A stretch of 64,000 nt of DNA from Rostratula benghalensis (taxonomy: Eukaryota; Chordata; Aves; Charadriiformes; Rostratulidae). Positions within the stretch are counted from its first letter, which is position 1, and each line of letters starts with the position of its first letter. Below, piece by piece: positions 1 to 13,299 of this stretch. A program made the translations under genes and the position numbers. The notes beneath the pieces were generated by a model that was not told the origin of the DNA, made no database searches, and worked only from the letters and a program-made list of their open reading frames with translations. Location of the stretch: assembly GCA_013399305.1 (NCBI GenBank), contig VXAI01000089.1:2885293-2949292 (forward strand). Reading direction: 5' to 3'.

Positions 1-1194
1 TTCACTGTATTTATACACTCTTTGTTGACATATATGTGAATTTTGATTTTAAAGCTGCCATTACCATTATCTATATCTGTGGCTTGTATTAGTGGTGGGG
101 AAAACACTGATTGCAAATACCTAGCATATCTGAAAGAAGTTTATAAAAGAAGGCAGAATACATATCTGCATTTAACGAAGTGGGAAAGCTGAACTAATGG
201 AATTATACCAAAGCAAATTATACAAGGTTCCCTTACGAGCCCTCAAAAAATCCAGGAAATAAGGAGATATAAAATACCAAGTTGTAATCCTCTGAGAATG
301 TGTGAAAGGATTTCACAATCCATATGGAACTTTAAATATGAAGTTTGCCTCTGTCTTAACAGTTAATCAACAGTTACCACGTAAAGTATAAGGAAATTCT
401 TAACTCTCTTGAGAACTACAATGTCCCCGTAACTCACACATACTTACATGCTGAACTGCAAACTGATCCTAGAGGCAATTTGCCCCTGAGAAAGCACCAC
501 AGAACCTTTAGAACTCGGGAATTAATTTTCTTTTTATTTTATGTCTGTGCAAGGCTGATTACTGATAAGCTGACTACACTGATGACTTGTATTGTGTGGG
601 AGACATCAAATTACCTCAATAACACAATGAGTAGAGACAGGGGTTTTTTCCTTTGGCTCTTTTATGGACTTAGAACTATAGTATATGTCTTTTTCCCATT
701 GTGTTCAGGAATAAATATAATCATAAATTGGGCTGTGCATGCATATATTTAGTTTGTCAGGTGGCAGAGTAGAAAGTTATCCTGATTTTAAATCCTGTAT
801 ACATTAGAAAGCAGTTTATGTTGGTTAAGTTTTGTTCACAGTGTCATAGTAGAAGTCAACACTAATGACCTGCACTGTCTTAAGAAATTATCTGATTTTT
901 GCGATGATAACTTGGGGTCTGGCAGACAGGCTAGACCAACTTAGGAATCATTTGCTACCCTGGAAAACTCTTCTTGAGAACTAGGCCTGAGGACAGCTCT
1001 TCTCTCCATTGTCCTTTCCACTGAAGCTCATGCATCTTTTGTCTGTAATTGTTGTTGGTACCTCATCTGTGTATTTTAGATTCCTTCTTTCCCATTTTTC
1101 TGTGGAAGCAGTAGGTCTCTGTACCTTCTGATAGTGAATTATAGAGCAACAACTCATGCATCTGATCACAATTCCTCAAAACCAGCAGCCCAGT
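1..1194. other. Anonymous non-coding DNA
   Basis: AT-rich sequence without a recognisable gene. Open frames here are at most about 90 codons and have no family resemblance. I see no long tandem repeat or mobile element. It ends where a CR1 tail begins. Confidence 0.6.
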
Positions 1195-1665
1195 TTCATA
1201 GAATCATAGAAAGATTTAGTTTGGAAAAAACCTTTAAGATCATCAAATCCAACTACAAACCTAACACTGCCAAGTCCATCACTAAACTAAGTGTGACATT
1301 TACACATCCTTTTAATACATCTAGGGATGGCAACTAAATCACGTCTTCGTGCAATCTCTTGCAATGCTTCACAAGCCTTCCAGTGAATACATTTTTCCTA
1401 ATATCCAATCTGAACCTCTCCTGGCACAAATTGAGGTCACTTCCTATTGTCCTTGTTACTTGGGAAAAAGACCAATTCCCTCCTCGCTTCAATCTCCTTT
1501 CATGTAGTAGTTGAGAGTCATAAGATCTCCCTTCAGCTTCCTTTTCTCCAGTCTAAACAAGCCCAGTTTCCTCAGCTGCTCTTCATAGGACTTGTGCTCC
1601 AGACCCTTTACCAGCTCTGTTGTTCTTCTTTGGACACATTCCAACAGGTCTTTGTGCTTAAGACT
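1195..1665 (-). mobile_element. CR1 non-LTR retrotransposon, 5'-truncated 3' end
   Basis: Read on the minus strand, this fragment ends at 1195 with the diagnostic CR1 tail, about two copies of an ATTCTATG octamer. Just inside is the typical CR1 3' UTR wording: a region equivalent to 'gatgatcttaaaggtctttt', a 'gacttggcagtgttaggtt' stretch, and then the degraded end of the reverse-transcriptase ORF, including 'ctggagaaaaggaagctgaa' and the segment that normally reads 'gaggaaactgggcttgttta'. These are features of the CR1 family known from birds. The copy is short, as CR1 insertions usually are because reverse transcription stops early. It carries many substitutions and stops and so looks old. 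I could not identify a clear target-site duplication. The plus-strand open frames that cross it are meaningless. Confidence 0.92.
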
Positions 1666-4600
1666 GCGTTATTAATGTCTGAAAATGCAGACGGCCTGAT
1701 TCTTTTCCCGTTGTTCTGGCATTCTTAAACACTTTTTTGTGTTAAAGTTTTATGGCACAAAAAATACGCTTGCCTAGCCTTTTTTAGATGAACAGATTGG
1801 TGTATGGCAGCTTTATTTTGCCATCTTTTTCACAAATTTTTAGAACTGAGAATGACTTAGAGATTATTCTCCTGTCAAATTTAGATTAAGTTGGTTAATG
1901 TAGTTTGAAAAGTTGCTGCAAAGCAAGGACTAAGTACACCTTTGGAATTCCAGCTAAAAACTAAGTCATTTCTATAGTTGTGTTCTAGGAAAGCGAATGG
2001 CTGTGGTCACTTTTCACTGTCCAGCAGAGAAAAGTTTTAGCACTTTTTGTACTTTGAATTCAAAATAACATTGGATCTTCATGTTTTCTAAGATCCTGTT
2101 TGGGGAAGAAACGGGATGTTTCGTGAAGTTGAAGGGGGTTCACACACCTTTGAATTTATTATCCTTTTCAGGTTCAGAGTTATCAGCTACAATACAACAT
2201 CACTCCATAAATAGCTCGAGAACAAATGAATAGAAACGAAATAGACAGCAATGATTTCTTTTCCCAAAAAGAAGAAGAAGCATCTTCATTGAGTAGCTTT
2301 TTGATCACCAAATAAAACCTAGGTGTTGCAACATCTCACTCTACAGCAGTGCCTTTAAAGTAGTTGATATCCTTTGCTGCTAATTTCACCTGAGACTGTA
2401 AGCAAAATTAATAAAAGGGCCATTTTTGGTAGAGAATTCTGTCCTGACAAGTTCCACTGAGTAGTCTAGTAGCCACCAGGCATTTTGCCTTTGTATATAT
2501 ATGTTGGATCACGAGGCATGAAGGTGATTCTGAGAACCTTGCAAAGTAAGCACCAAATATATTAACTTATAGAGGTGTAGATACTTTCTGTTCCATTGAC
2601 GATTCTGTGAAATTAATAGTTAAAAGGGCACTATCAGGGCAGGTCATTTTCTGTCAGAAGAGAATGTTCTTTTCAGCCATTTGTAAAACTGCATATTTGT
2701 TGGAGAGATATTGAGGGTCTCTAAGCATGACCAAATAAAATACAATTGCAAGAATGACGGAATAAGTTATTTCTCAAGGCAAAATAGCTTATCACCACTG
2801 CTTTTGATTGATATTAGTTGAGCATCCATTCTCACACACAATAATGTTGAAATTACTGGAACTTGTGCAAAATTTCAGTTTACCTATATACAGTCATCTG
2901 TTGGCAATGTTTGGAGTCTTTTTACTTATTATGAAACACAGTAAAATTTACATGCAGTGAAGAACTGCTTGATGTACCATCACATCACAAGAAATTGCAG
3001 TGCAAATAAATTCTACAATTTGCCTAAAATGAAATCTCATGTGCCAAGGCTCCTGTAAGTCAGAATTCCACTGGATGTGATGATCTACATATGTCTCATC
3101 TTGATTCTCTCTCCATGTGCACAATCCTTCAGCCGAAGTCCATGGACTACATTGAGGAGGGAGATGATGGCGAGAAAAATGGCTGAGAAATTGGTGTCTC
3201 AGGAAGTATTAAAATATACTGAAGTTTGTACAGGGAACCAGCAAGAAAGAATAAGAAGAATTGTGTAGAGTATTACTAATATCCTAAATTAAAAAAAAAA
3301 AAGACAGACAGAAGGGGGTAATTAGTGAACTGCAGGCAATCCAAATTTACATTATGAAATTATTCATTAAAAACTGGGATTTTCCTAGCATTTCTTTAAT
3401 CAAGGCATGTTTAATTTAAGTCTAGCAGGTGACACATCTTGCAGTTCACAGTAAGGGACTGGCCATTATCTTGAACATCCAGGTCTGAAGATATTTGGAG
3501 CTAATTTATATGGCTGCATTTTGATTATGATGAGGGATTGTCATTTAGCCCAGGAAAACAGCACCACTGCTACCGGAGAGATCAGACTGGTTTCCTAAAA
3601 ATGGAAAGTGTGCAGAAAGTGTGCTGGACACTCCTGCAGCACTATGGAAAGATTATTTTTCTCAGATATCATATCATCCATCTGTAAAAGAGACCACAGA
3701 CCAAGAAGAAGGTCAGGAGGGGAGATGGAAAACCAATCATACTAAGCTGTATCATCTGCTTAAATCAGTGCATCTAATAGCAAATAATATTACTTTCTGT
3801 AAATCCTTAGATCACTGCATCAGCACAATTACAACACTACAGATTTACCCGAAACCTATTGTCTCCTATTTTTAAAAATTTCTCAGTAGTACCACTTCTG
3901 GGATTCTTCTTGTTTCTCAAGATACAACATAGATTACATTGTGACATTTTATTCAGTACAACCGACTGGCCAACGTAAGCAAGTTGTGACCATGGAATCT
4001 TAAAAACAGACAGTTAGATGCTCTGGCATTTCTTAATTTCTGTCTCACTGTTAGGTTGCTTCATTTTATTTTGGTTAAGTAACTACACTTAAACATGCAT
4101 GCTGATTTGGTTACCCTTTATGTCTGGTTTTCCATTTGCACTCTGCTCTTCTGGGAGAGCTATTGTGCTAAGATGTGACTGCAGGTCACAGTATTGCTAG
4201 AGATTTCTCTCAGTCCACAAGTAACACTTGAATTTGGAATTCCTGGGAGTGATCGAGTGTTGGACATCAATGACAGAAGTCCCCTGCCACCCCTACCCCC
4301 AGACAACTGCGGGGTCACTAGAGGAATAAGCACACAGAGCTGTCTGTACTGTGCCACTTACAGTGCTCACGGGAAGGGCCTCACCAGAGTGCAAGCTGCC
4401 TCTGCACCAATACCAGTCCCAAGAACACATTCACATTGAATAAGTAGGACTGTTTTCCAGCGTGGCATAGTGTCACTTTTGGTGAGTTGCATCTCTGGGT
4501 GTGTCTGTGCTGAACATCTAAGGAAGGCCGTTTCAGACTCAGGGAAAAAGTGTCCCTCCAAAGAATTTCACACCACTTCTAGCAGGGCAGCTAGAGGAGG

Positions 4601-7600
4601 GTTAGGAAGGGAGTTTGTACATGCATACTTTAGAATTTTGCTTGTTGTTCCCCATGATCAGCTCTCTCAATAGGTTCCAATCCTGTCAGCTTTCCCACAG
4701 TAAGGAGATAAAATGCTCACCTGATTCTCGGCAGGCTCTTTCCACTAGCTATGGCTTTTAGCCAGTAGATGGCATTAGCATTATAGACAGGCTCCAGACA
4801 GCCCTGCACACCTCTTCAGACACCGCTCTGCTACGAAATTGAAACCCCTTGCCTGTTGACTGTGGTCACTCATGCTTGGTCGTCTCCACACCCTGTGGAC
4901 AAGTTTCTGTCAGCTCCTCCATCCTCACGTTGCACAGAGGTGTTTTCAGATCCAATATAGCGATATAGCTTGGTTGTGCTCTGTCACCTAACCCCTGGTG
5001 GCATATCTGTATCTCATCAGGCGTTTTGAGATGGCCATGACATCTGACAGCATCAGCATGTAAATCTGACAGGGCTGTAGGCAGCAAAGCCGTGGAATTG
5101 AGGAATAACTAAACGAATACAAAGAAGGTTGGTGAGCTGTCTGTCACAACACACACTTAATGCAGTCTTTTATGGTCCAGGCAGCATTTCTGAGGCTGGT
5201 GTTATCTCAGAATGAGATTTGGTACCGTTAGTTTACACTAATTCTTGTTGCCCCACTCCTGCCGTGAGAAAAGTTACCTGACTAGACCAGTTTTGTCTTC
5301 CCCCAGCATTCTCCTTATTCCATGGTGGACACCAGGGCTCTTGAAGTGCACATTGTCAGAAATGGCATTACCTGCAAAGTTAATCTGGGATTGCTCAGCT
5401 TTAACTTTCAGTTGTTTTAGTTGTACTCAAATAAGTAAATGGATGTGTAACTATCTGAATCTATCTTATTCACTTATTTTTAATTTTTTAAAAATAATTA
5501 GGTCCCATCTCTTGATCACTTTCATGGGTTGCTGAGATTTTAGTGGCATATTGTGAACCTGGAACATCTCCAGCTTCTCACTGCTTTATGTGCTGATCAC
5601 ATAAAGAGTAAAACTATCCCTACAGAAGTAGGTTTGCACCATGCACATAAGAATCAGAGTATGGATACAAGAAGGAAACACGGGGAAGCAGTGACACTGA
5701 GTATGGTGCCAGCACATATTGGGGAATATAGGGCTCCACGTACTCACAGGCTGACCATGACACCTATTTTCAAGATCGTGCACGTTTTTGCATCAAATCA
5801 ATCTGAACAATGAATTAGATGACTACCTAGGCACCTACTGTAGTTAGCAAGGGCAGAGATGGGTGCTCTGCCTTCTGCAGGAACTTGCTACAGTGGTTCC
5901 TAAAAGAGTAGAGGCACAAGCCAGCTATGGCAGGTTCTTAATGCAGGTATCATTGATATATGAAAGAGTTATATTAAGTCAGACTGCTAGCTTGGTAATC
6001 ATTAGAAGGAAACTTCATATAATCTTCCTGCATGCTTCTCCGTAATGAATTTTGTCCCTAATTAGTAATATAGCACTAGAGACAAATTTGTTCAATGACT
6101 TGTACAATATGTGGTGGGTGGAAAAAAAAAGGATAGTTTGGTGTACTCTGCAAAAAGACCTAGCCAAGTTCTTGGTGAAGCAGGTTCTTTGGCAAAAGTC
6201 TTGACTATGGTCTGAGTTAATTAAATCAATGAATTAGAGATTCCTAAATGTATGGAGGTTGTCTAGACTAGAGAACGTTGTAATAGCACTAAGTGCAGTG
6301 ATACACTTTTGTACACATATCATGTCCTCTTGTATTTGATTTCTGGTTTGAGTTTTTTGGGTGTCCTCCATGTTTAAAGCTGCACACTTGCAAGGCCAAG
6401 AAACTTCTTAAAGTGAAACATGAAATTATAATTTGCGGTCAATCTACTAAAGTAAATTATAGTGATGTAAGTACCATCTTATAGCAGAGCAGTAAATTTA
6501 CCTTGAGGACTAGTACTGAGGCACACATGATAGAGTAAATAAATGCATTGTGTTCTTCATCCCCAAATAATTACTTCACCCATTTGATTTCCCTGTCTTT
6601 TGGCTTCCTTTCCCTATGAGGGAGCTCTTTGTCTCCTCTAACAGTTTGGAATACTGTCCTAAAAAAAGTGTTGGCTGGCCAGAAATAGGCATCGAGGCAG
6701 GTATGAGGAATGACAAGGAAACAAGTGGCTGAGAAGATTTGTTTCAAGCAGTGGGCTGAATGACAGAATGAAATTGGTGTTAAGCCAAAACACAGTATCT
6801 TGGAGACAGGCTCTAGAAGAGAAAGACAACCTGGAATGCTGTGGATCATCTAGCTGTGCCTGTACTCGACCCCTGGAGGCATTGTATCATGCTCAGGTCA
6901 GACAACTCTGTTTTTCTAAACTGTATAATTCTGAATGGATAGTTTGTAAGACAAGTCAGACAGTCCCCAGTTTTTATTGGAATTACTATGTTGTCACTTC
7001 ATTAAATAGGATTTTTTTTATCGGTGAATTTTCTTTTGATGGCCAAATAAACAAGTTAAACTAACACCCAGGATGAAATCAGCAGCATTTGGGACCACGA
7101 ATCTGGTGGTTTTAGGTTCCATCAAGAGCACATTTTCATATCTTCTTACTGTATTTTTTCTCCCTCTAAAATATGTAAGGCTTAATGCCAGCTGATTGTC
7201 ACTGTTGTTTTTATGTCTCCAGGAGACTTTCAGAGGTCTGAGCATCGAAGCCAGGTTGTGTATTTATTCTTTGTTGGTTTTTAGCTCACACACTCTCCCA
7301 CTCCAAGTCCCCTTTCACTCTAAGTCTTGCCAGAACATCTCAGAACCCCCCCGATCACCAAATCTCAAAACACAACAATTTTATCAGCTTTCTCTCCACT
7401 TTCAGAGCTTTTGGTTTTCATTTCCTCTGTGTCTCACCATTCCTATGCAGCAAGGAAGGGTAGAAGCTTGTTTCAGTTCTTCTTTGTGAAAATTTACCTT
7501 CTCATCTACTTAAATACCCTCAGAACCTGTAAAGAACATGCTGACACTTTCAGTAATTTCAAAAGCATTGGTAACATTGCTTTTCTGTTGCTTCAGAAGT

Positions 7601-8672
7601 CACAAGTATTCACTGAAAGACCCTTAGCATGACTGCCAAATGAGATTCATAGGTATGGCCTGATCAAAAAAGGATTCTGCAAGGGATATGAAGCTCATAT
7701 TCATGTTGTTTCATATCCTTTCACGTAGTTGGAGTGTTCCATAGTGCAAATGACATCAAAAGTTATGTTTTACCATGGAAATAAATTTCAGATTCCTTCT
7801 CAAGTGACAATTCCCACAATTCTACGAAAACCTCTGGTTTCACTACTTGCAGCTGCTAGATTTGCCATCTGCAGTTTCATTTAGCACCTCCATGTTACCG
7901 TTTAGCATCAGAAAATTACAATTTTGTATTGATATTCCTAAACCACATTGCCTCTAAGATGCTTTGAGGTAGTACTCCTGTAGGGTCCTTGCACAGCAGG
8001 GCTGAAGTCACAAGATGTTTTTGTGTGTGACTGAACTTCTTCCATATGGTGCATTTGTGCGGTGTGATGTAAGGTTCATTCAACTGCTAGTCAGGAAGGA
8101 CACAGAACAGGCATGGTATTACCTTTCTGTGTAGCTTATAAAGAGGCAGTTTCTCAGTTTGCTATATGACTGGAACTGTTTCAATAGTGAAGAAATGAGG
8201 GCATTATCTGTGTAATTACTACATTTCAGATGGCCCAGAAATGAAACAACTTGCATTGAACCATCCAGTGAAAGATGCATTTGGATTATTCAAAAAAACA
8301 ATCCTTTTCCCAGCCTTTTAATTTTAGCCATATATGAAGTGGTCAATAGCCTTTGTATCAAGAAAATCATTAACCACTTATGAAAGTGCAACGCAGAGAA
8401 ATACAGCACCTGCTATTGACTGAGAGTGTCTTCCCTCTCACTGTGCTGTTCTCTAGTAGTATTTAATTATGAGTTTGATGCTATCATAAAAATTCCTCTC
8501 TAGCGCTTATGCATTTTTAAAGAAACATTTCACTTTGAGCAGTAGTGTGTTTATGGTGCCTTTAAAGAGTCAGTCTAAAAAAGACTAAATGGCAGTAAAT
8601 TTTTTTGCTAATAAACTTGTTAAGTGCTTTGCTACGAATCTGATTTTGCATAAACTTTCCCCTGTGACAGAG
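1666..8672. other. Anonymous non-coding DNA between a CR1 and the inverted repeat
   Basis: No gene is recognisable in these 7 kb. Open frames on both strands stay near or below 100 codons and look like chance. A 12-base A run at 3291-3302 follows an ATTAAA-like context, but nothing upstream resembles a known transcript, so I do not call a processed pseudogene. A second A run lies near 6121-6129. There are no long tandem repeats and no further CR1 tails. Confidence 0.55.
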
Positions 8673-8764
8673 CTCCCCTCCCCTTCTACTTAAAATCCTC
8701 AATTATGAACGCATGTAGGCCTACTTTAAAAAAACATATTTAAAGTGTGTGGAAAAGGCAAGAG
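8673..8764 (+). repeat. Left arm of a near-perfect long inverted repeat
   Basis: This 92-bp segment starts with a C-rich stretch (ctcccctccccttctac) and ends in an A/G-rich stretch (ggaaaaggcaagag). Its reverse complement recurs at 9607-9699. Aligned by eye, the arms differ by one substitution (around 8710) and one short difference in an A run (around 8727-8733), so they are roughly 97% identical. Similarity stops abruptly at the outer edge and fades over about 10 bases at the inner edge. I do not recognise the sequence as a named transposon terminus. No target-site duplication is evident outside the arms. Confidence 0.9.
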
Positions 8765-9606
8765 ATTTCATGATATGGTAGACTGACAGAGTAAATACTT
8801 AATTTGTGTCTCCAGTATGATGATCTGCAATGTATAAAAATTATCTTGTCTATACTAGGATTTTAAGAGGCGCAAGTTAAAATGTGCTCATAACAAAGAT
8901 GTAGAATCATGAGACAAAAGCATAAATGCTTCCCTGAAGAAGCTGCTGTGCAGCAGCGGACACTAGGGGACTTGCGAGTTATGGAAGACCTTCCTGCTTG
9001 TAAAAAAAGTGGAGGCCGTGAGCATTTTGAGGCACAACTTGTTCATTTGTGCTGTATGCACTGGTCACTGGACAGAAGCAATCACAGAAAATACCTTGTC
9101 ATTTTAATCTCAGCCTAAACATCTGTGTGCCTTTTAAAGCAAGCAGCTCTTCTCTGGGAATTTGCTCTACCCAGAAAGATTTTAAGCGGTCATGAGATGC
9201 TTTGTTACTTGCCATAGCACTCTTGCCCCTCTCCAACCGCCAAAACTCCCTGATCCCCAAAAAATCCATATGCGGCTGCTTAACTTTTGAAGGACTGAGG
9301 AAAAAGATCCTCAAAACAATGTCTAATACTGCATCGGCTACTGACTGCTGATTAACAAATCCTGAAATACGGTGAACAATTTAGAAGACAGTCATATTCC
9401 ACATCTGTAAAATGGCAAGCAAGTTTCGGATAACTAGGATAAAAGATGTCCTGGATGTATTGAAATTAATTTTATTTCAAATTAATTCCTGTTGTATTGA
9501 CTAAATAAATTAACCTCTGTCAATTAGAGGTTTCCAGTGTCATGGTCAGATACCAGAATGAATTTGCCATTCTAAATCATAGCTCCAAAGGGCTTTCTAT
9601 CTGAAA
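8765..9606. other. 842-bp spacer between the inverted arms
   Basis: AT-rich spacer without a recognisable gene. The largest frames, about 70 codons on each strand (8909-9118 plus, 9099-9314 minus), have no transposase-like features. Around 9463-9488 two copies of 'aaattaatt' flank a short self-complementary stretch. If the arms were termini of a DNA transposon, this would be a non-autonomous, gene-less interior, but nothing here proves that. Confidence 0.5.
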
Positions 9607-9699
9607 CTCTTGCCTTTTCCACACACTTTAAATATGTTTTTCTTAAAGTAGGCCTACATGCTTTCATAATTGAGGATTTTAAGTAGAAGGGGAGGGGAG
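9607..9699 (-). repeat. Right arm of the long inverted repeat
   Basis: Reverse complement of 8673-8764, at roughly 97% identity by eye. The outer edge is the G-rich ggggaggggag ending at 9699. The inner edge is ctct at 9607-9610, with a weaker continuation to about 9598 if two single-base gaps are allowed. The arms could form a 92-bp stem with an 842-nt loop in single-stranded DNA or RNA. Confidence 0.9.
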
Positions 9700-12600
9700 A
9701 TTCTATTGCTGTTTATTATAGAGCTGTTGTATTATACTTACCTTCGAGGTCTTCAGTTCCCTGCTTCTCATGCAGTAATTATTATAGCAGTACTTCCAAA
9801 TGCAAACTACTTATTATTTATAAATAGTCCAAGTCAGTAATTACTAGAGCAGCTTTTAGTAGTGTTGCAAGCCTTATTTCAGGCTGTTTTTTCCATAGCT
9901 AAAATTATGTTGACTGAAGATTAAACTTGCTTCTCACTGAGGTACTCTGCCCAAGACCCACTGTTCCGCCAGCATTTGAGATATAAAATCATAAGTGTTA
10001 CAATTTTAGGTTGATTTCTTTGGCAGCCAGTGGTTTTCAGATTGCCACAGGCAATTCAGTATTTCTGGATAATCCCTAAATTTGATTGCATTGTTTGTGT
10101 CTATTTTGAAGCTGCATTGAGCTTTCAGATGGCTACATTGCACAATTGATACTGAACGTTTTGAGAAACATACTCCAGAATACGCTGGCTCTCAGTTTTT
10201 GTTTAGGCCCACGTCTATATAGGAAAGTTACTTTGGACTGCTACAGGTTGTGAATTAAAAGCTATTTTCACTTATGATCTTAAATTGATAGCGCTCTTTC
10301 TGTGTATACAGTGTAATGGAAGGCAGAGTGACACTCTTTTGCTCACACTGAATAATGCTCAATAGGCAATTTCCCAAGGTAGGCCTGTGTGTAACTGATC
10401 AATCTGGAATTTTTTTTTCTGGCCACTTACATGACAAGTCTAACCTGTGGCTCTTTGGTTTAACATTTTGTGTATTTTCATTAGTTGTTGGAAACCATAT
10501 GTATATCTGTAGCCCCAATGAAGTGCTGAGGTGCACGCAGTCAACAGTGTTTTCACTGGAAAGCAGGAAATAAAGAGCAGAGCTGTTGATGCAAGGTCCT
10601 TTTTGTCCTTGTCGGGACCTCTACCTGTGTCATTCAACTGTCATTTCTCAGTTACGCAGCTCCTTTGAGAAAATCCAATGAAGGCAGCACACAAAGACAT
10701 CCAAATCCCCAAGACACTTCTTATCCTGTCTCTCACATGGAGCCTCTATCTGTTTGGGCCCTCTGTGTGGTATTGCAATACGAAAATAGAATCTCAGTTG
10801 TATATTTGTGTTAAAAACCACTCTTACTGATGCACAGATATTTGCAGCCTGGAATCTGTAAATGTTTAAATGTTAAGTCTGCGTGTCTACAGAGATGCTC
10901 TTAAAAGAGAACAGCAACCACCCACACAGTGGTGAGCTCCTAATAGTGACTAGTGTGGGAGATTCAGCCCACTAAAATACTATTCTCCCAGCAACTTTAG
11001 AGCTGTTCGAAAAAGCTTAAAAATTTCAAGATTGTTACTAGTATCTGGATTGGAGGGGGGGGTTGTGTATACCAGCTGCAAGGTACTTTGTATCAGGAGA
11101 TTCTGTCTGAATTTGATAAAATTGTGGCTATGTCTTTGCAATAGGGGCAGTAAGTATCAAATTACAAACTAAAATAGAAATACCACAGTACAAAACGTGG
11201 GGTTTTTTCACATTACAGTGGTCTCTGATGCTCTTGTAGAAGTATATGATTTTAATAAATTGCAAGACAGAAAACTGTCTTGCAGGAAGGCAGTTGTGTA
11301 TCTTGTCACCACTGTACTTGGTTGATGTTGCCACGACATACCCAACCCATGTATGAAAGTATAACGGCACTCTTACCTTAGGTGGTTAAGACATGAGCAC
11401 TATTTAGATTATATATTTATATATAACATATATTTTTAAATATATATTTATATATATTTAGCTGCCGCCCTGACCCTACATAATCTTACACTTTTTGCTG
11501 CGAAGTTTTCAATAGTTAAACTTACTTGCCCCTTGAATGAAGACAAAACCAAGTGAATGCACAATGAACTCATGAGATGTCTTCCAATGCAAATTATACT
11601 GTTAATCTATGAATCTGCATGGCTTCACTGCACTGTTAAGCGTATGAACAGGCATCTATCTAACTCAAATCTAACTCAAGGTTGTCATGTCCATAGTGTT
11701 GTTGTCCATGTCCATTACCAGATACCTGGCATATCTCTCATGATTATTAGCAGTGAATTAAGGTATTATTACTGAGTTAATGGGGACCATGTATTTCTTC
11801 ATGTTCTGCAGGGAACCTGTGAGAATGCACTAGAGACCTATTACACTTCAGTGTTGCAGCCAGTGTCCATATCTGACATATATAAGCATAGACCTCATTA
11901 ACCTGCAAAATACACTTTCTGTTGATAGTCCGATTTAGCCCAAACACCAGAAACAGGCCACCTCCAATTATGAAGTACTCCTTATCAGACAAATTATCTC
12001 CTACGAAGTAGCATTCCTGTCTGAGCCTCTTGAACTATTTTCAGTCCCTAAAGTGACAATACACCACTGTATTGCTAAATGTTGATATGTAATTTGTGAT
12101 AGTCCAAGAAGACTATCGAGCTAGAAACCATGATGCATTTGGGGGCTTTAGGTGGTGGTTGCATTAAGCACAGGTGAAAGGCTTTAATTTTGGGGGTGGA
12201 GGACAGGGACAGTCTATTTGCATTGCACTTAGTGGTATTTTACAATTGAAATTAATGTTTCGGGATTGCTTCCAGCATGATTAAGTGCTTGGAGTGAGAC
12301 TGGAACAGCAAGAGGTGGTATACGTGTCATTGCTCAAGAGGTTTGAGGCAGAGAGCCTGCTTTAACTGTTAAGTGAAAAGACATTAATCTGGGGTTCATT
12401 TCCACATACATTTTCATTATTTTAGGCAGTTACTGATATGCATTGAATGTTTTGGAAAGGACGGGTAGCTGGCACAAAAAAGTGAGGATTCTGGACCTTG
12501 ACACAGCATTTTTGTGAGATCCCAGGAAAAGAGTCCCTGTTGCTCTGTGCCAGTCTTGTCTGTGCCTACTTTTGTCAGCCTTGCCTGCATCTATTAAATA

Positions 12601-13299
12601 TCCACTGCATCACTGACTTATGATATATACACACTAGGAGTGATAAAATTTCCCATTTTCCATTACCTTGGTAAATCCTGTAACATGGCCATGTATAAGC
12701 ACATGGTATAAGTCTGCTTATTTCCATGGGCAGGTAATTAAAATTATGACAAGGTCACCCATTCTTTAACATGACAGAATCTCATCTGTTAAAACCAGGG
12801 CAAATCTCTGGTGGATCACTGCCACTTTGCATGAATGAATTGTCTGGCCCGTTGAATTCTCTTTTTTTGAAGGGAAATTCATGTCTCTGGCATGTTGTGT
12901 CACAGTAGAACAGCTCTCCTTTTTTCTGAGACATCTGCTCTCTCTGTCATTGGGACTGCCAGACTGTTGGGACATCTGTGTCTCTTCCCATGCTGCAGCA
13001 GCCTGTTAGAATGCATTTTTTTTGCTTGCAGTAACATCAGCTAAATCAAGGCCTCCAAATTATATCAGCAAACAAACTAGGTTGTTCTTGTCTTCAGTTA
13101 TTTGAAACCTTTAACATTGTACTATGCTTACAGACAACCTTGCTTTATTAGATTACTCTTTTTAATTTAAGGGCTGAAATTGTAGTATTATGCCAATACC
13201 TGACTATCTCTTATGTCTGTTAAACTTCTGCCTATGGATATCAGGAAAAATTTTACTTGAAATCTTTATATGAATCTTTAGCTTGATATAGTTTTTTAA
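9700..13299. other. Anonymous non-coding DNA
   Basis: No recognisable gene or mobile element. Small features are an 8-base G run near 11054-11061, the AT-only tract annotated separately, and a short duplicated 'ctaactcaa' near 11660-11680. Open frames are under about 80 codons and look random. Confidence 0.55.
11409..11460. repeat. AT-rich simple repeat of TATATTTA-like units
   Basis: About 52 bases made almost only of A and T, with repeated tatattta/tatatata words and one C. Halves such as 'aaatatatatttatatatat' are self-complementary, so the tract should melt or extrude easily. It ends sharply at a GC-richer gctgccgccctg. Confidence 0.85.

Noticed and set aside
3115..3302. Exon-like open segment followed by a 12-base A run, considered as a terminal exon or processed pseudogene
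   Set aside because: The acceptor is only moderate, the peptide resembles no known family, and there is no clear target-site duplication around the A run.
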